From the NCBI GenBank assembly GCA_035495315.1, contig DATJGF010000075.1, positions 1-64,000 of the forward strand: a stretch of DNA of 64,000 nt, given 5' to 3'. Under the pieces are notes generated by a model that searched no databases, was not told where the DNA came from, and saw only the letters and a program-made list of their open reading frames with translations. The position numbers were made by a program, and so were the translations under genes. Origin of the DNA: DATJGF01 sp035495315 (GTDB lineage: Bacteria > Verrucomicrobiota > Verrucomicrobiia > Limisphaerales > UBA8199). Positions 32,872 to 41,818 of this stretch are shown piece by piece (within the stretch, counting starts at the first letter, position 1; each line of letters opens with the position of its first letter).

Positions 32872-35800
32872 TCAGCGCAGCGAAGTTGCCAGCACCCGGC
32901 ACTCGGTGCTCTGCAGTTCAGCGGGAAGTGGGGCCGATCCGGAGACCACCAATTCGTTGCCCCACTTGGCCAGTTGGTTGGTGGGTTCCTCTTTGGACCA
33001 ACTTTCGAGCAATTGCCTGGCTTCGGTTTGTTTCCCACTCTGCTTGAGTGCCAAGGCACGAACAACCTCGCCGATGTTCCTCCGTGACTGACGGGGGATA
33101 AAAGTCAGGATTTTGTTAAGGCTTTTCTGCGCGTCATTCGGGTTGAGGTGCCGTTGGCATTGGTACTCGAGCCAGTCGTCCAAGCGTTCGTCAATCTCCT
33201 CAGGATAGGGTTTGCCCGAGCCGAGGTGTTCGGGCCACTCACGCGCTTTGCCAACCAGTTTTAGTGCCTCTGCGTAAGCGCCGCTTTCGAACTGTTCCCG
33301 AACGAGCATCAGGTTAGCCTCCCGAAAGAGCGAGTGGGCTTCAGTGCTGCCTTCACACGGCAGGAGGTTCAGGTTATTCAGCAGAGCGGCTGCTTGTTGA
33401 TAGCGCTGGTTTGCGACCAAACACTTGGCCTGCAAAACAGCCATGACATCGCTCGTCGGAAATCGTTTTGCGTATTCGGCAGCGACCTGCGAGGCCTGCG
33501 GCGCGTCGCCTTGCTGCAGGTGATTGCGGGCCAACATCACACCATAACGCCATTGGGCAGGCTCCAATTCACTCGCCCGCTTCAGATCCTGAATGGCACT
33601 ATCTTTCGAGACTTGCGCCCGCGCTGCATAGAATGCGGCGAATCGAGGCTCCTCACCACAGGCACTCAGCAACTCTTGGGCTTGAGCCAGATCGCCTTGG
33701 AACCAGCGGATCAGCGCCAGGAAGTACTTGGCTTGCCAGTTCGAATGCGCCTGAGCAGCCCACTCGAATACCGGGACGGCTTCTGTCCTGAAAGGGAACG
33801 AGAACGCGGGCGAAACTGCTTCGGCGCGGGAAAGTAAGTTGGTGTCCTGTCGCAAAAACGCCAGCCAGTACAGCACCTCTGAGGTCGCCGGCCCCGTCTC
33901 CAGAACCTTTATAGCGTCTCCATTTAATCCCACATTGCGGTACCAGGCGGCGAGCTCTAAGTAGGTTTCGTGCGGCAATTCATTCTGAATTCTGCGGGTA
34001 AAATCTTCCTTCCGGGCTTTGCCTCCAAGATAAGCCTCGAATCGGGCAAAGTGATTCAACGGATCGACCTTGAGCAATTGATCGCGTGCCGCCTGTGCCC
34101 GTGCGGAGTCTCCCTGCAATCGTCGGATGCAGGCCTGAAGCTGAAGCGCGTCCAAATTCTTTTGGTTGCTTACAAGGCTTTCGCCGGCGTAGACCTCCGC
34201 GCGGTCGAACCGTTGCTCGCGCAAAAAGGCCTTGCTGAGTTCCACACACGCCGCGCTGCGCCAATCCGGTGATAGCGCCGCGATGCTGAAGGCGTCCTTC
34301 GTGTCAGCCGTCTTCCCAAGACCGGCGCTGGCTAGACCGAATTGGTAATTAGCCGCAGGCTCATAAGTATCGATGCTCAGGGCTCGCCGCGCGAAGTTTG
34401 CGGCTTGGGGCCAGTGCCCGCGGCGGTTTTCAAGCGATGCCATTTCAACCAGTGCGGGTAAGAAATTGGGGTCCTTCTTCAGGCAGGTCTGGAACTCATC
34501 GGCGGCGCGGACATAAGAACGCTGCCGGGCGCTTTCCTTGCCCTTTAGATGAAGTCCATAAACTGAGTTCCAATCAAAGTCCGGCGGCGATGTCAGCGGC
34601 CGGCTCAACGCTGCCTCATCCGCCTCGACGTAACGCAGCTTATCTTCGCCGACATAAATTCGGAGTGTATTGATTGGATGGCTGAGTTTGACCTCTTCGA
34701 TGAGCGGCTGCAGGGGCTTTAGATCGAGCGGCCGCTGCCAAACAAGGTTGGTCCCGTCGAATACCTGCAGTTTATCGTGTAGCGGGCGAGCAGGCGAAAC
34801 ACCAACGATCAGCCGATCCGGTTTTCGGGTCACATTCAAAGCGCCCCAGGGACTGGCGGTCACGAAACCTTTTGTCCCTTTGACCGGCTGCCAGTATTCC
34901 GCCCAGGCATCGGTCGCGTACGGCAAGAATTCCTTATGTTTAAAGGGGGTTTGGCTGCTGTTTTCGTCGGCTTGATTGAAGAGTCTGCCGGATTGGACTT
35001 CAACGTATTGGCCATCGGTGTCGGTCAGCAGTTTCTCCCAGATCATGCCTTCTTGCGACAATCCCCAAATCCAGATCTTGCGACCTGGTTTATCTGAGTA
35101 ATCGGAACAACGTGCCATCCCGAAATCTTCGTCATGCCAATAACCGCCAAAGAATTCGGCCAGGCGGCCTACCACGTGGTATGATTTGTACGAGCCAAAG
35201 TTATTTTGTTCGTACCATGAGATATCACGGCCATTTTCCGGGTTAATCGGCCAATCGAAGACTCGGCCGTCGTGACCGAGGTACTTCGTGCCCGGGTTGA
35301 TGAACTGCAGGTTGCCGGCGGATTTGATGCCGACGTTCATCCAGGTGTAATAGGCTTGATCGAGACCCGAGCCATTGTGCCAGAAGGAGCGCGTGCTAAA
35401 GCAGGCCTGATCCGCAGGTAACTTGATTTCCAGCCGCCAAGTCGTCCGTGTTAGCAAGTCCAGCACTCCGATAAAGCAACTCGCGCTGCCGTCGGGGTTT
35501 TGCCGCGCCAGGTAATCCACCGGGGTGAAACAATTCGGCGTGTGCCCCATGATGCCGTAATTCGGTTCCATGCCGCCGCTGGTCCAGGGACCGCGCATAG
35601 AGACATCGCGGAACTTGACCACCTGATTAAAATAGATAAAGGACTTGCCGGTGGATTTCTCGATTGCGGCCCAGATTTTTCCGCCAATCTCGGGCAGAAT
35701 AAGCACCTGTAGATAATCGTTCGACAATTCCACGACTTTCCATTTTTTCTGGATCGGTGAATCGGTGAACCCATCGTAGCGAAAGTAAGGATAGAACCTC

Positions 35801-35952
35801 GACATAATCGGTACTGGGTCTGGGTCCGAATACGGGTAAGTGGTGAACACACGATCGTACTGCTGAACGGTGGATTGGTGCGGAGCGGCATAGCCGGGGA
35901 ACTCCAGCGCGAGTGTAAGCGACAGACAAAGAATCAATCGGGAGGTATGCAT
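32872..35952 (-). CDS. Exported DUF5107 / TPR protein
   Basis: 1026 residues with a signal peptide (LILCLSLTLALEFPGYA). Residues about 40-330 match DUF5107, a galactose-mutarotase-like beta-sandwich (VELSNDYLQVLILPEIGGKI, RGPWTSGGMEPNYGIMGH). From about 450 the protein is made of TPR-like helical repeats (EMASLENRRGHWPQA, LLAQ-type helices). Families of this layout often accompany glycan-degrading systems. Catalysis, if any, is not established. The 3' end abuts the lipocalin-like gene. Confidence 0.85.
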   Translation of the reverse strand: MHTSRLILCLSLTLALEFPGYAAPHQSTVQQYDRVFTTYPYSDPDPVPIMSRFYPYFRYDGFTDSPIQKKWKVVELSNDYLQVLILPEIGGKIWAAIEKSTGKSFIYFNQVVKFRDVSMRGPWTSGGMEPNYGIMGHTPNCFTPVDYLARQNPDGSASCFIGVLDLLTRTTWRLEIKLPADQACFSTRSFWHNGSGLDQAYYTWMNVGIKSAGNLQFINPGTKYLGHDGRVFDWPINPENGRDISWYEQNNFGSYKSYHVVGRLAEFFGGYWHDEDFGMARCSDYSDKPGRKIWIWGLSQEGMIWEKLLTDTDGQYVEVQSGRLFNQADENSSQTPFKHKEFLPYATDAWAEYWQPVKGTKGFVTASPWGALNVTRKPDRLIVGVSPARPLHDKLQVFDGTNLVWQRPLDLKPLQPLIEEVKLSHPINTLRIYVGEDKLRYVEADEAALSRPLTSPPDFDWNSVYGLHLKGKESARQRSYVRAADEFQTCLKKDPNFLPALVEMASLENRRGHWPQAANFARRALSIDTYEPAANYQFGLASAGLGKTADTKDAFSIAALSPDWRSAACVELSKAFLREQRFDRAEVYAGESLVSNQKNLDALQLQACIRRLQGDSARAQAARDQLLKVDPLNHFARFEAYLGGKARKEDFTRRIQNELPHETYLELAAWYRNVGLNGDAIKVLETGPATSEVLYWLAFLRQDTNLLSRAEAVSPAFSFPFRTEAVPVFEWAAQAHSNWQAKYFLALIRWFQGDLAQAQELLSACGEEPRFAAFYAARAQVSKDSAIQDLKRASELEPAQWRYGVMLARNHLQQGDAPQASQVAAEYAKRFPTSDVMAVLQAKCLVANQRYQQAAALLNNLNLLPCEGSTEAHSLFREANLMLVREQFESGAYAEALKLVGKAREWPEHLGSGKPYPEEIDERLDDWLEYQCQRHLNPNDAQKSLNKILTFIPRQSRRNIGEVVRALALKQSGKQTEARQLLESWSKEEPTNQLAKWGNELVVSGSAPLPAELQSTECRVLATSLR

Positions 35953-36031
35953 GTTACGCCAGGTGCGAAGGTTTAAGAGTTTATAGCACCATTACAAATG
36001 CAATATTGGAAGTCGCTGCCAGAGAATCAAT

Positions 36032-36047
36032 CCTCATCTTGATGAGG
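36032..36047. other. Small perfect hairpin upstream of plsY
   Basis: CCTCATC-TT-GATGAGG, in the 258-bp spacer between the divergent DUF5107-TPR and plsY genes. Its function is unknown. Confidence 0.4.
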
Positions 36048-36130
36048 TCTGCAAGAGCGCCCCACGAAAGTCTCCGCAGGGACCACCTGTCAAAGGTTCG
36101 AAATAACCGATGACGCGTCGAAATTTTTGA

Positions 36131-36160
36131 TTCACACTATTCGCCGGGAAAGGTTACAAT
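36131..36160 (+). promoter_or_regulatory. Candidate sigma-70-type promoter for plsY
   Basis: TTCACA (36131-36136), an 18-base spacer, and TACAAT (36155-36160) give a plausible -35/-10 pair. The predicted start near 36167 leaves about a 44-base leader to the ATG at 36211. Confidence 0.45.
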
Positions 36161-36210
36161 CGCTAAATAAGTAGATCTGGCGCCGCGGTTTGAGTTGGGA
36201 CACAAGACCT

Positions 36211-36879
36211 ATGATGTGGATCGAACAACTGCAATCGGCCAATGGGGCCGAAGCCAGCATCATTGGGCTGTTCGCTTATCTTCTCGGGTGTTTCACGACA
36301 GGTTACTATCTGGTGCGCTGGCGTACTGGCGAGGATATTCGGCAGATAGGCAGCGGGAGTGTAGGGGCGCGGAATGTCAGCCGGATCTTAGGTTGGCCGG
36401 GATTTGTGCTGACGGTGCTGGGAGATGCGGGCAAGGGGGCCTTGGGGATTTGGGGCGCTCGCCACTTTACAACGGATGATCGGGTGGTGGCGTTGGCGAT
36501 GCTCGCCGTCGTTACCGGGCATATTTGGCCTGCTCAATTGCGGTTGCGCGGCGGCAAGGGCATGGCCACCTCGCTCGGCGCGCTCTTTATTTTTGATTTT
36601 CATCTCGCCTTGGCATTTGGAGTCCTCTTTGGCATCGGTGTGGCACTGATGCGCAAGACGGTTCTCCCCGGGCTTTTCGCGTTTGCCTGCTTGCCGTTTG
36701 TCGCCGCTTACCTTGGGTACGATCCGGCACGTCCGGCACACGATCCGGGAAAGGTGCTGGCGATTTCGATTCTCACCAGCTTGGTGTTAGTGGCGCATAG
36801 GAGGAATATCCTGGAAGAGATCCTGCACTGGATTGAGCGCCGAAATTTGCATCCGAAACAAACACCCCCTGAACCATGA
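36211..36879 (+). CDS. plsY: Acyl-phosphate:glycerol-3-phosphate acyltransferase
   Basis: Integral membrane enzyme that makes lysophosphatidic acid from acyl-phosphate, the first acylation in phospholipid synthesis. Family motifs are present: GSGSVGARNVSRILG (canonical GSGNPGATN), LGDAGKG (canonical DxxKG), and RLRGGKGMATSLG. There are five or so membrane segments. The length of 222 residues is typical. ATG 36211 (MMWIEQLQ) is preferred to the upstream TTG 36190. It overlaps the following GNAT-aminotransferase gene by ATGA, so the two are translated together. Confidence 0.93.
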   Translation: MMWIEQLQSANGAEASIIGLFAYLLGCFTTGYYLVRWRTGEDIRQIGSGSVGARNVSRILGWPGFVLTVLGDAGKGALGIWGARHFTTDDRVVALAMLAVVTGHIWPAQLRLRGGKGMATSLGALFIFDFHLALAFGVLFGIGVALMRKTVLPGLFAFACLPFVAAYLGYDPARPAHDPGKVLAISILTSLVLVAHRRNILEEILHWIERRNLHPKQTPPEP

Positions 36880-38534
36880 GCTTACGCCCCCCCCTGGTAT
36901 TCAAACTGGCGACCGAGGATTGGGAATTCGAACAGATCCACCGGCTCAATTATCGCACGTTTGCTGAGGAGATTCCGCAGCACAAACAGTCACCCAGCCA
37001 TCGGCTGGTCGACAAGTTTCATGCCGAAAACAGCTACCTGATTTGCCTCTGCGGAGAAAAGCTCGCGGGCATGCTGGCCGTGCGCGGAAACCGGCCGTTT
37101 TCGCTCGATGTAAAACTGGAGAATCTGGATTCGTATCTGCCGCCCGGGCGAAAGATCTGCGAGATCCGATTATTGGCAGTGGAGAAGAAGTTTCGGGGGG
37201 CGCAAGTATTGCAGGGGATACTGGCCTTACTGTGGCAACATGGGGTCGAGAGAGGGTACGACCTGGCGATTATCTCGGGGACCACGCGGCAGTATAAGTT
37301 ATATCACCATCTCGGCTTCGTTCCGTTCGGACCGCTGGTCGGCAGTGGTGAAGCCCAGTTTCAACCGATGTACGTTACGCTTGAAACCTTCGAGATCACC
37401 GCCCGAGAATTTCTCCGTTCCTCACCTTCGCGCGCGTTCCAACCCAGCGCGATCAACTTTCTCCCTGGGCCAGTGACTGTTCGCCGGGAGGTTCGCCGAG
37501 CGTTCGAGCAAGCGCCTGAATCTCACCGCGGTGACGGTTTCCAAAAGGATTTCCTGGCCACTAAACGACAACTCTGCGAATTGACCGGTGCCCGCAATGT
37601 CGAGCTTTTGCTCGGATCGGGAACCCTCGCCAACGACGTTGTAGCAGGCCAACTCTGGCTGACTGGGGGGCGTGGACTGGTGCTGAGCAATGGTGAATTT
37701 GGCGAACGGCTTCTGGATCATGCACGCCGCTTCGGCTTGAGCTTTGACGCGCTCGAGTTTGCGTGGGGTGAAGCCTTTGACTTCTCGGCAATTCGCCAAA
37801 AGCTGGAAGGGAATCTTAAGTGGGTCTGGTGCGTCCATTGCGAAACATCGACGGGGGTCCTTAACGATGTCAATCGGCTTAAGGCCCTTTGCTCGGAATT
37901 CAAGGCAGCCCTTTGCCTTGATTGTATCAGCTCCATCGGGACGGTGCCTAGCGAGATGGATGATGTCTACCTGGCCAGCGGCAGCAGCAGTAAGGGGCTG
38001 CGTTCTTACCCTGGTGTCTCGATGGTTTTTTACAATCACGAGCTTGCCGCCGGTGCCTGCGCACAGAAAAGTGACACTCCGGCGGCCACGCGCTCGTTGC
38101 CGCGCTACCTTGACTTGGCCTACTACGCTGAGCAAACAGGAATCCCGTTTACCTTCTCATCAAATTTGTTGCATGCGCTGCAGGCAGCGTTAAAAGGTGG
38201 TCAATGGGAAAAAAGATTCGCTGCCCTCAATGATCTGGGCCCGTGGCTCCGGGCCAGCTTGCGTGAATTGGGTTTTGTAGTCGTCGCGCCCGACGAATGC
38301 TCGTCTCCAGCAATCGTGACGCTGGCGCTGCCGCAAGATTTAAACTCCATTCGGATTGGTAATCTCTTGCAGGAATCCGGCTATCTGCTCAGTTACAAGA
38401 GCGAGTATCTCCAACGCAAGAATTGGGTGCAAATCTGCCTGATGAGCGAATGCGGCAAAGAGAAACTCGTGTCACTGCTCAACGCATTGAATCGGGTTTG
38501 TTTCCGCAACCGGGTGACCGCACCCGTAAAGTGA
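36876..38534 (+). CDS. GNAT-like acyltransferase fused to class V aminotransferase
   Basis: A 552-residue bifunctional protein. The first ~175 residues are GNAT-like/N-acyl-synthase-like (FAEEIPQHKQSPSHRL, AENSYLICLCGEKLAGMLAV, ICEIRLLAVEKKFRG). The rest (about 190-545) is a PLP-dependent class V aminotransferase of the alanine-glyoxylate or 2-aminoethylphosphonate type: LPGPVTVRREV, LLLGSGTLANDVV, HCETSTGVLN and SGSSSKGLRSYPG with Schiff-base Lys373. It is coupled to plsY by a four-base overlap, which hints at lipid or amino-acid acylation. The substrates are not known. Fusion into one frame is clear, with no stop or frameshift between the halves. Confidence 0.88.
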   Translation: MSLRPPLVFKLATEDWEFEQIHRLNYRTFAEEIPQHKQSPSHRLVDKFHAENSYLICLCGEKLAGMLAVRGNRPFSLDVKLENLDSYLPPGRKICEIRLLAVEKKFRGAQVLQGILALLWQHGVERGYDLAIISGTTRQYKLYHHLGFVPFGPLVGSGEAQFQPMYVTLETFEITAREFLRSSPSRAFQPSAINFLPGPVTVRREVRRAFEQAPESHRGDGFQKDFLATKRQLCELTGARNVELLLGSGTLANDVVAGQLWLTGGRGLVLSNGEFGERLLDHARRFGLSFDALEFAWGEAFDFSAIRQKLEGNLKWVWCVHCETSTGVLNDVNRLKALCSEFKAALCLDCISSIGTVPSEMDDVYLASGSSSKGLRSYPGVSMVFYNHELAAGACAQKSDTPAATRSLPRYLDLAYYAEQTGIPFTFSSNLLHALQAALKGGQWEKRFAALNDLGPWLRASLRELGFVVVAPDECSSPAIVTLALPQDLNSIRIGNLLQESGYLLSYKSEYLQRKNWVQICLMSECGKEKLVSLLNALNRVCFRNRVTAPVK

Positions 38535-38542
38535 CCGTCGCT

Positions 38543-38917
38543 TTAGCGGCCGCTCGTCATCGGCCAATTAGCCTGCACCAGGGCTTTGTAGCCGCCGGCC
38601 AGTGAGGATACGTTGCGATAACCCATTTTCTGCGCGACGGCAGCAGTAAGCACTGACCGGTATCCACCGCCACAATACATGATAATCTCTTTGGCGACGT
38701 CCGGGATCAGCTTCTCAAGGTCCCTTTCAAGGATGCCCTTCCCCAAGTGCATCGCTTGCCTGGCGTGGCCTTTATCCCATTCGTGGTCCTCTCGCACATC
38801 CAGCAGCACGGCTTGCGGGTTGTTCGCCAGCCGCTCACGAGCCTGCTCGATTGTGATCTCTTTGACATACGGGCGCGTCTCCGCAACCAGCTTCAGGAAA
38901 CCCGGTGAATGTTCCAT
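38543..38917 (-). CDS. Single-domain rhodanese-like sulfurtransferase
   Basis: 124 residues. AVLLDVREDHEWDKGHARQA and IIMYCGGGYRS match rhodanese domains; Cys82 is the persulfide-carrying residue. There is no signal peptide, so it is cytoplasmic. Such proteins move sulfane sulfur or act in sulfur or stress metabolism. The gene converges with the fused aminotransferase gene, 8 bp from its stop. Confidence 0.93.
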   Translation of the reverse strand: MEHSPGFLKLVAETRPYVKEITIEQARERLANNPQAVLLDVREDHEWDKGHARQAMHLGKGILERDLEKLIPDVAKEIIMYCGGGYRSVLTAAVAQKMGYRNVSSLAGGYKALVQANWPMTSGR

Positions 38918-39038
38918 GCCCGCAATTTAAAGCAGCCCCAGGCCTGGTCAAAATATTTTCCGACTACCCTCATAACCGGAAAAGGTTTTTTAGCTTGCTC
39001 CTTTTGTGTCACAATGGGTGGCAAATAAATCTGCTTCG

Positions 39039-39419
39039 ATGGAAATAAAAAACTTAGACCAGGTGCTAGCGTTCATTACCAAAGACGGTTCTGAAATTCG
39101 CGAATTGCTGGCGCACAGGAATTCCAACATTCGAAATCAAAGCCTGGCGGAGGCACGGGTGTCCCCGGGCGCCAGCACCCAGGAGCATTATCATGTCGTG
39201 ACTGAGGAGATCTACTTCATCACCCACGGTAAGGGGCGTATTCGGATTGATGACGACATCCGCGAAATCAAGCCTGGGGATGCTATCGCCATTCGTCCGG
39301 GCCAAAGACATAAGTTATGGAATGTTGGCACCGAGTCACTGCGGCTGCTCTGCTGCTGCGCTCCCGCCTACGAACACGAAGACACGGTGATTACGGAAAC
39401 CGGAGCAGTGCAGTCTTAA
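39039..39419 (+). CDS. Cupin-domain protein
   Basis: 126 residues, single cupin. Motif 1 is STQEHYHVVTEEIYFITHGKG (two His and a Glu for metal) and motif 2 is IRPGQRHKLWNVG. The small size fits metal-binding isomerase or dioxygenase cupins; the reaction is unknown. ATG 39039 (MEIKNLDQV) is chosen over the TTG/ATG alternatives upstream. REP-like repeats follow. Confidence 0.88.
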   Translation: MEIKNLDQVLAFITKDGSEIRELLAHRNSNIRNQSLAEARVSPGASTQEHYHVVTEEIYFITHGKGRIRIDDDIREIKPGDAIAIRPGQRHKLWNVGTESLRLLCCCAPAYEHEDTVITETGAVQS

Positions 39420-39454
39420 AACACTCGCTACTACCAGGTAGAGTTCCGGCAGTG

Positions 39455-39600
39455 CACAGTTCCTGGTAACGCAGAGTTTTACTCTGCTGTACCGCCGACT
39501 TTCAGTCGGCCCGGGTTGCAAATTCCACAAGACTGGTTGGAAACCTGCGGTACAGCAGAGTGAAACTCTGCGTTACCTGATAACTCTGCGCTACAGGAGT
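39455..39600. repeat. REP-like palindrome cluster, GCAGAGT...ACTCTGC family
   Basis: Two inverted copies: GCAGAGT-TTT-ACTCTGC (39471-39487) and GCAGAGT-GAA-ACTCTGC (39555-39571), flanking GCCGACT-TTC-AGTCGGC (39494-39510). A half copy, ACTCTGCGCTACAGG, follows at about 39583. The family is shared with 24.3, 50.4 and 51.3 kb. Confidence 0.85.
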
Positions 39601-39660
39601 TGCCTCGGGGTTACAGGGATTACGATTGCTTTCTGGGGGGCAGCGGATTTTACTCCCCGG

Positions 39661-40041
39661 ATGCGACGTTGGCTGCTTATGGTGCTGCTCGGCATGGCCG
39701 TGCCCGGCTGTGCCCATAAAGAGAATGGGGCTCTTCATCAGGCGTTCAGCCCGTTGCCCTCGACGCCTCCTACTGCCGCACCGATACCCTCAAAGCCGCA
39801 GCTTATCGTAACACCTGAGACGCAGGCGACGGGCAAGGTTGTGAAAGTAAACAATGCCGGCCGGTTTGTGGTCCTCAGCTATCCGCTGAGTCACATCCCC
39901 AGCGTTGATCAACGCTTGAACGTTTATCACCTTGGCCTCAAAGTCGGGGAAGTGAAGGTGAGCGGTCCTCAGTATGAAGACAACATTGTCGCCGACCTGG
40001 TGTCTGGCAACGCGCAGGTGGGCGATGAGGTGCGCGAGTAG
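39661..40041 (+). CDS. Small lipoprotein
   Basis: 126 residues. RRWLLMVLLGMAVPGC ends in a lipobox Cys. After a proline-rich stretch comes a compact beta domain, ATGKVVKVNNAGRFVVLSYP, GLKVGEVKVSGPQ and NAQVGDEVRE. I recognise this only as a common verrucomicrobial lipoprotein tail. No RBS is obvious. It is 56 bp from the first ABC permease gene. Confidence 0.75.
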   Translation: MRRWLLMVLLGMAVPGCAHKENGALHQAFSPLPSTPPTAAPIPSKPQLIVTPETQATGKVVKVNNAGRFVVLSYPLSHIPSVDQRLNVYHLGLKVGEVKVSGPQYEDNIVADLVSGNAQVGDEVRE

Positions 40042-40097
40042 GCGCGTCAAGGGATTCCAGACCAGCACCCTCGTACAGCCTCGGTTTCGGTTTCGCA

Positions 40098-41777
40098 ATG
40101 ACATTTCTGCCTATCGTAACACGTGAGTTGCGGGTGGCAGCTCGGCGGGGCGGCACTTATTGGCAGCGTACAGGGGCTGCGTTGGGGGTCATCGTGATCG
40201 GCACCTGGCTCTACATCGTCATGCAGAATGAAGCCCCGCAAAAACTCTCCACGTTGCTGTTTGGCACGCTGACGGCCAGTGCCTTGTTCTATTCGTTACT
40301 AAGCGGGGTGCGAACCACCGCTGACTCATTGAGCTTCGAAAAGCGTGAGGGGACACTCGGCCTTTTGTTTTTGACTGATTTGAAAGGTTATGACGTTGTG
40401 CTGGGCAAACTCGCGGCGTCTTCCTTGAATTCATTTTATAGCGTGATGGCCGTGGTCCCGGTGCTGGCCATTCCGTTGTTAATGGGTGGCTTAACCCCGG
40501 AAGAATTCGGGCGGATGGCGCTGGTGGCCGTGAGCACGCTGTTTTTCTCATTGGCGCTGGGAATAGCTGCCTCATCAGTCAGCCGATCGGCGCAAAAAGC
40601 GATGGGGTTGACGGCGGCGCTGTTGGTGGTGCTGACGGTGGTGTTGCCGGCCTTCGGAGGAGTTGTTGCCGCAATTGGCCGCGGATGGAGCGCCCGCTGG
40701 CTGTTATTCTTCCCCAGCCCGGCCTTTGCGTACTATTTCGCCTGGGACGCCTCGTACCGCGCCCAGCCCAAGCTGTTTTGGTATTCGATGGTCACACTGC
40801 AGTCGCTCAGTTGGCTTTGCCTCGGTTTGGCGAGTGTCATCACTCCGCGTTCATGGCAAGACCGGCCTGCGGGTGTCCAAAGACTGCGGTGGCGGGAGCG
40901 TTGGCGACTGTGGGCTTACGGCGACGCCGCGGAGCGCTTGGTCTTTCGCCGTGGGCTGCTGGATCGAAATCCCTTTTTTTGGCTGGCGGCCCGATCGCGC
41001 GTGAAACCCGCGTTGGTTTGGGCCTTCCTGGGCGTACTGGCCTGTGGCTGGGTGTGGGGTCTAGCCAAATATCGACGCGATTGGCTGGGAGAGAGCGTCT
41101 ATATAACCACGGCGATTATCCTCAATTTCAGCCTTCGTGTGTGGCTTGCCAGCGAAGCGACGCGGCAATTATCGGATGAACGTCGAGCGGGCACTCTCGA
41201 GTTGCTCCTCTCCACACCACTGACAGTTGCCGAAATCCTGCAGGGCCAATTCCTGGCACTGGCGCGTCAATTTTTGAAACCGATGATTGTCCTCTTGATC
41301 GTTGAATCGTTATTTATGTGGGGAACAGTTTCGGCAGCCTGGGCCAGAGGCGAATCCTCAGGCTTCTGGGTCTTGCTGTGGCTGACCGGAATGCTGATGC
41401 TTGTAGCCGATCTTATCGCGCTTGCTTGGGTTGGAATGTGGCAAGGGCTGATTGCCCGAAACCCGAGCCGGGCAACAACGACATCGCTGACCCGAATCAT
41501 GGTGTTACCTTGGGTTGCCTATGGGATCTTCGTGTTGTTCCTGGTGCTGCTTTCCGCTTCGCCCAGCAGCGGCATGCATTTTGAAGGCGGCCCCAAATTC
41601 TTCCTAACCGTATGGTTTGCGTTCGGTCTCGCAGCCGATATCGGTTTCGGGGCCCACGCCAGAAACAAGCTGCTTCGCGACTTCCGCCTCGCGGCCCAGC
41701 AACGCTACAGTTCGGCCCCGCTATTCAGATGGCTGGGGCTGATGTACGGCCGATGGAAGCTGCGCGGGCAAAGTTAA
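40098..41777 (+). CDS. ABC-2-type permease, first of a tandem pair
   Basis: 559 residues with about a dozen membrane segments. The N-terminus, MTFLPIVTRELRVAARRGGTY, and ADSLSFEKREGTLGLLFLTD are shared with the next gene (41819). SDERRAGTLELLLSTPLT, which follows at mid-protein, is the usual ABC-2 export permease motif. The gene belongs to a set that includes an ATPase (43615), a smaller permease (44449) and a TPR protein (45225). The transported substrate is unknown. Confidence 0.88.
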   Translation: MTFLPIVTRELRVAARRGGTYWQRTGAALGVIVIGTWLYIVMQNEAPQKLSTLLFGTLTASALFYSLLSGVRTTADSLSFEKREGTLGLLFLTDLKGYDVVLGKLAASSLNSFYSVMAVVPVLAIPLLMGGLTPEEFGRMALVAVSTLFFSLALGIAASSVSRSAQKAMGLTAALLVVLTVVLPAFGGVVAAIGRGWSARWLLFFPSPAFAYYFAWDASYRAQPKLFWYSMVTLQSLSWLCLGLASVITPRSWQDRPAGVQRLRWRERWRLWAYGDAAERLVFRRGLLDRNPFFWLAARSRVKPALVWAFLGVLACGWVWGLAKYRRDWLGESVYITTAIILNFSLRVWLASEATRQLSDERRAGTLELLLSTPLTVAEILQGQFLALARQFLKPMIVLLIVESLFMWGTVSAAWARGESSGFWVLLWLTGMLMLVADLIALAWVGMWQGLIARNPSRATTTSLTRIMVLPWVAYGIFVLFLVLLSASPSSGMHFEGGPKFFLTVWFAFGLAADIGFGAHARNKLLRDFRLAAQQRYSSAPLFRWLGLMYGRWKLRGQS

Positions 41778-41818
41778 ACCGCCTCATTAACTGAGGCAAA
41801 GATCACTCGGTCAGCACG

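Noticed and set aside
38975..39000. Terminator-like AACC-GGTTTTTT near the rhodanese start
   Set aside because: The stem is only four base pairs and lies upstream, not downstream, of the gene.
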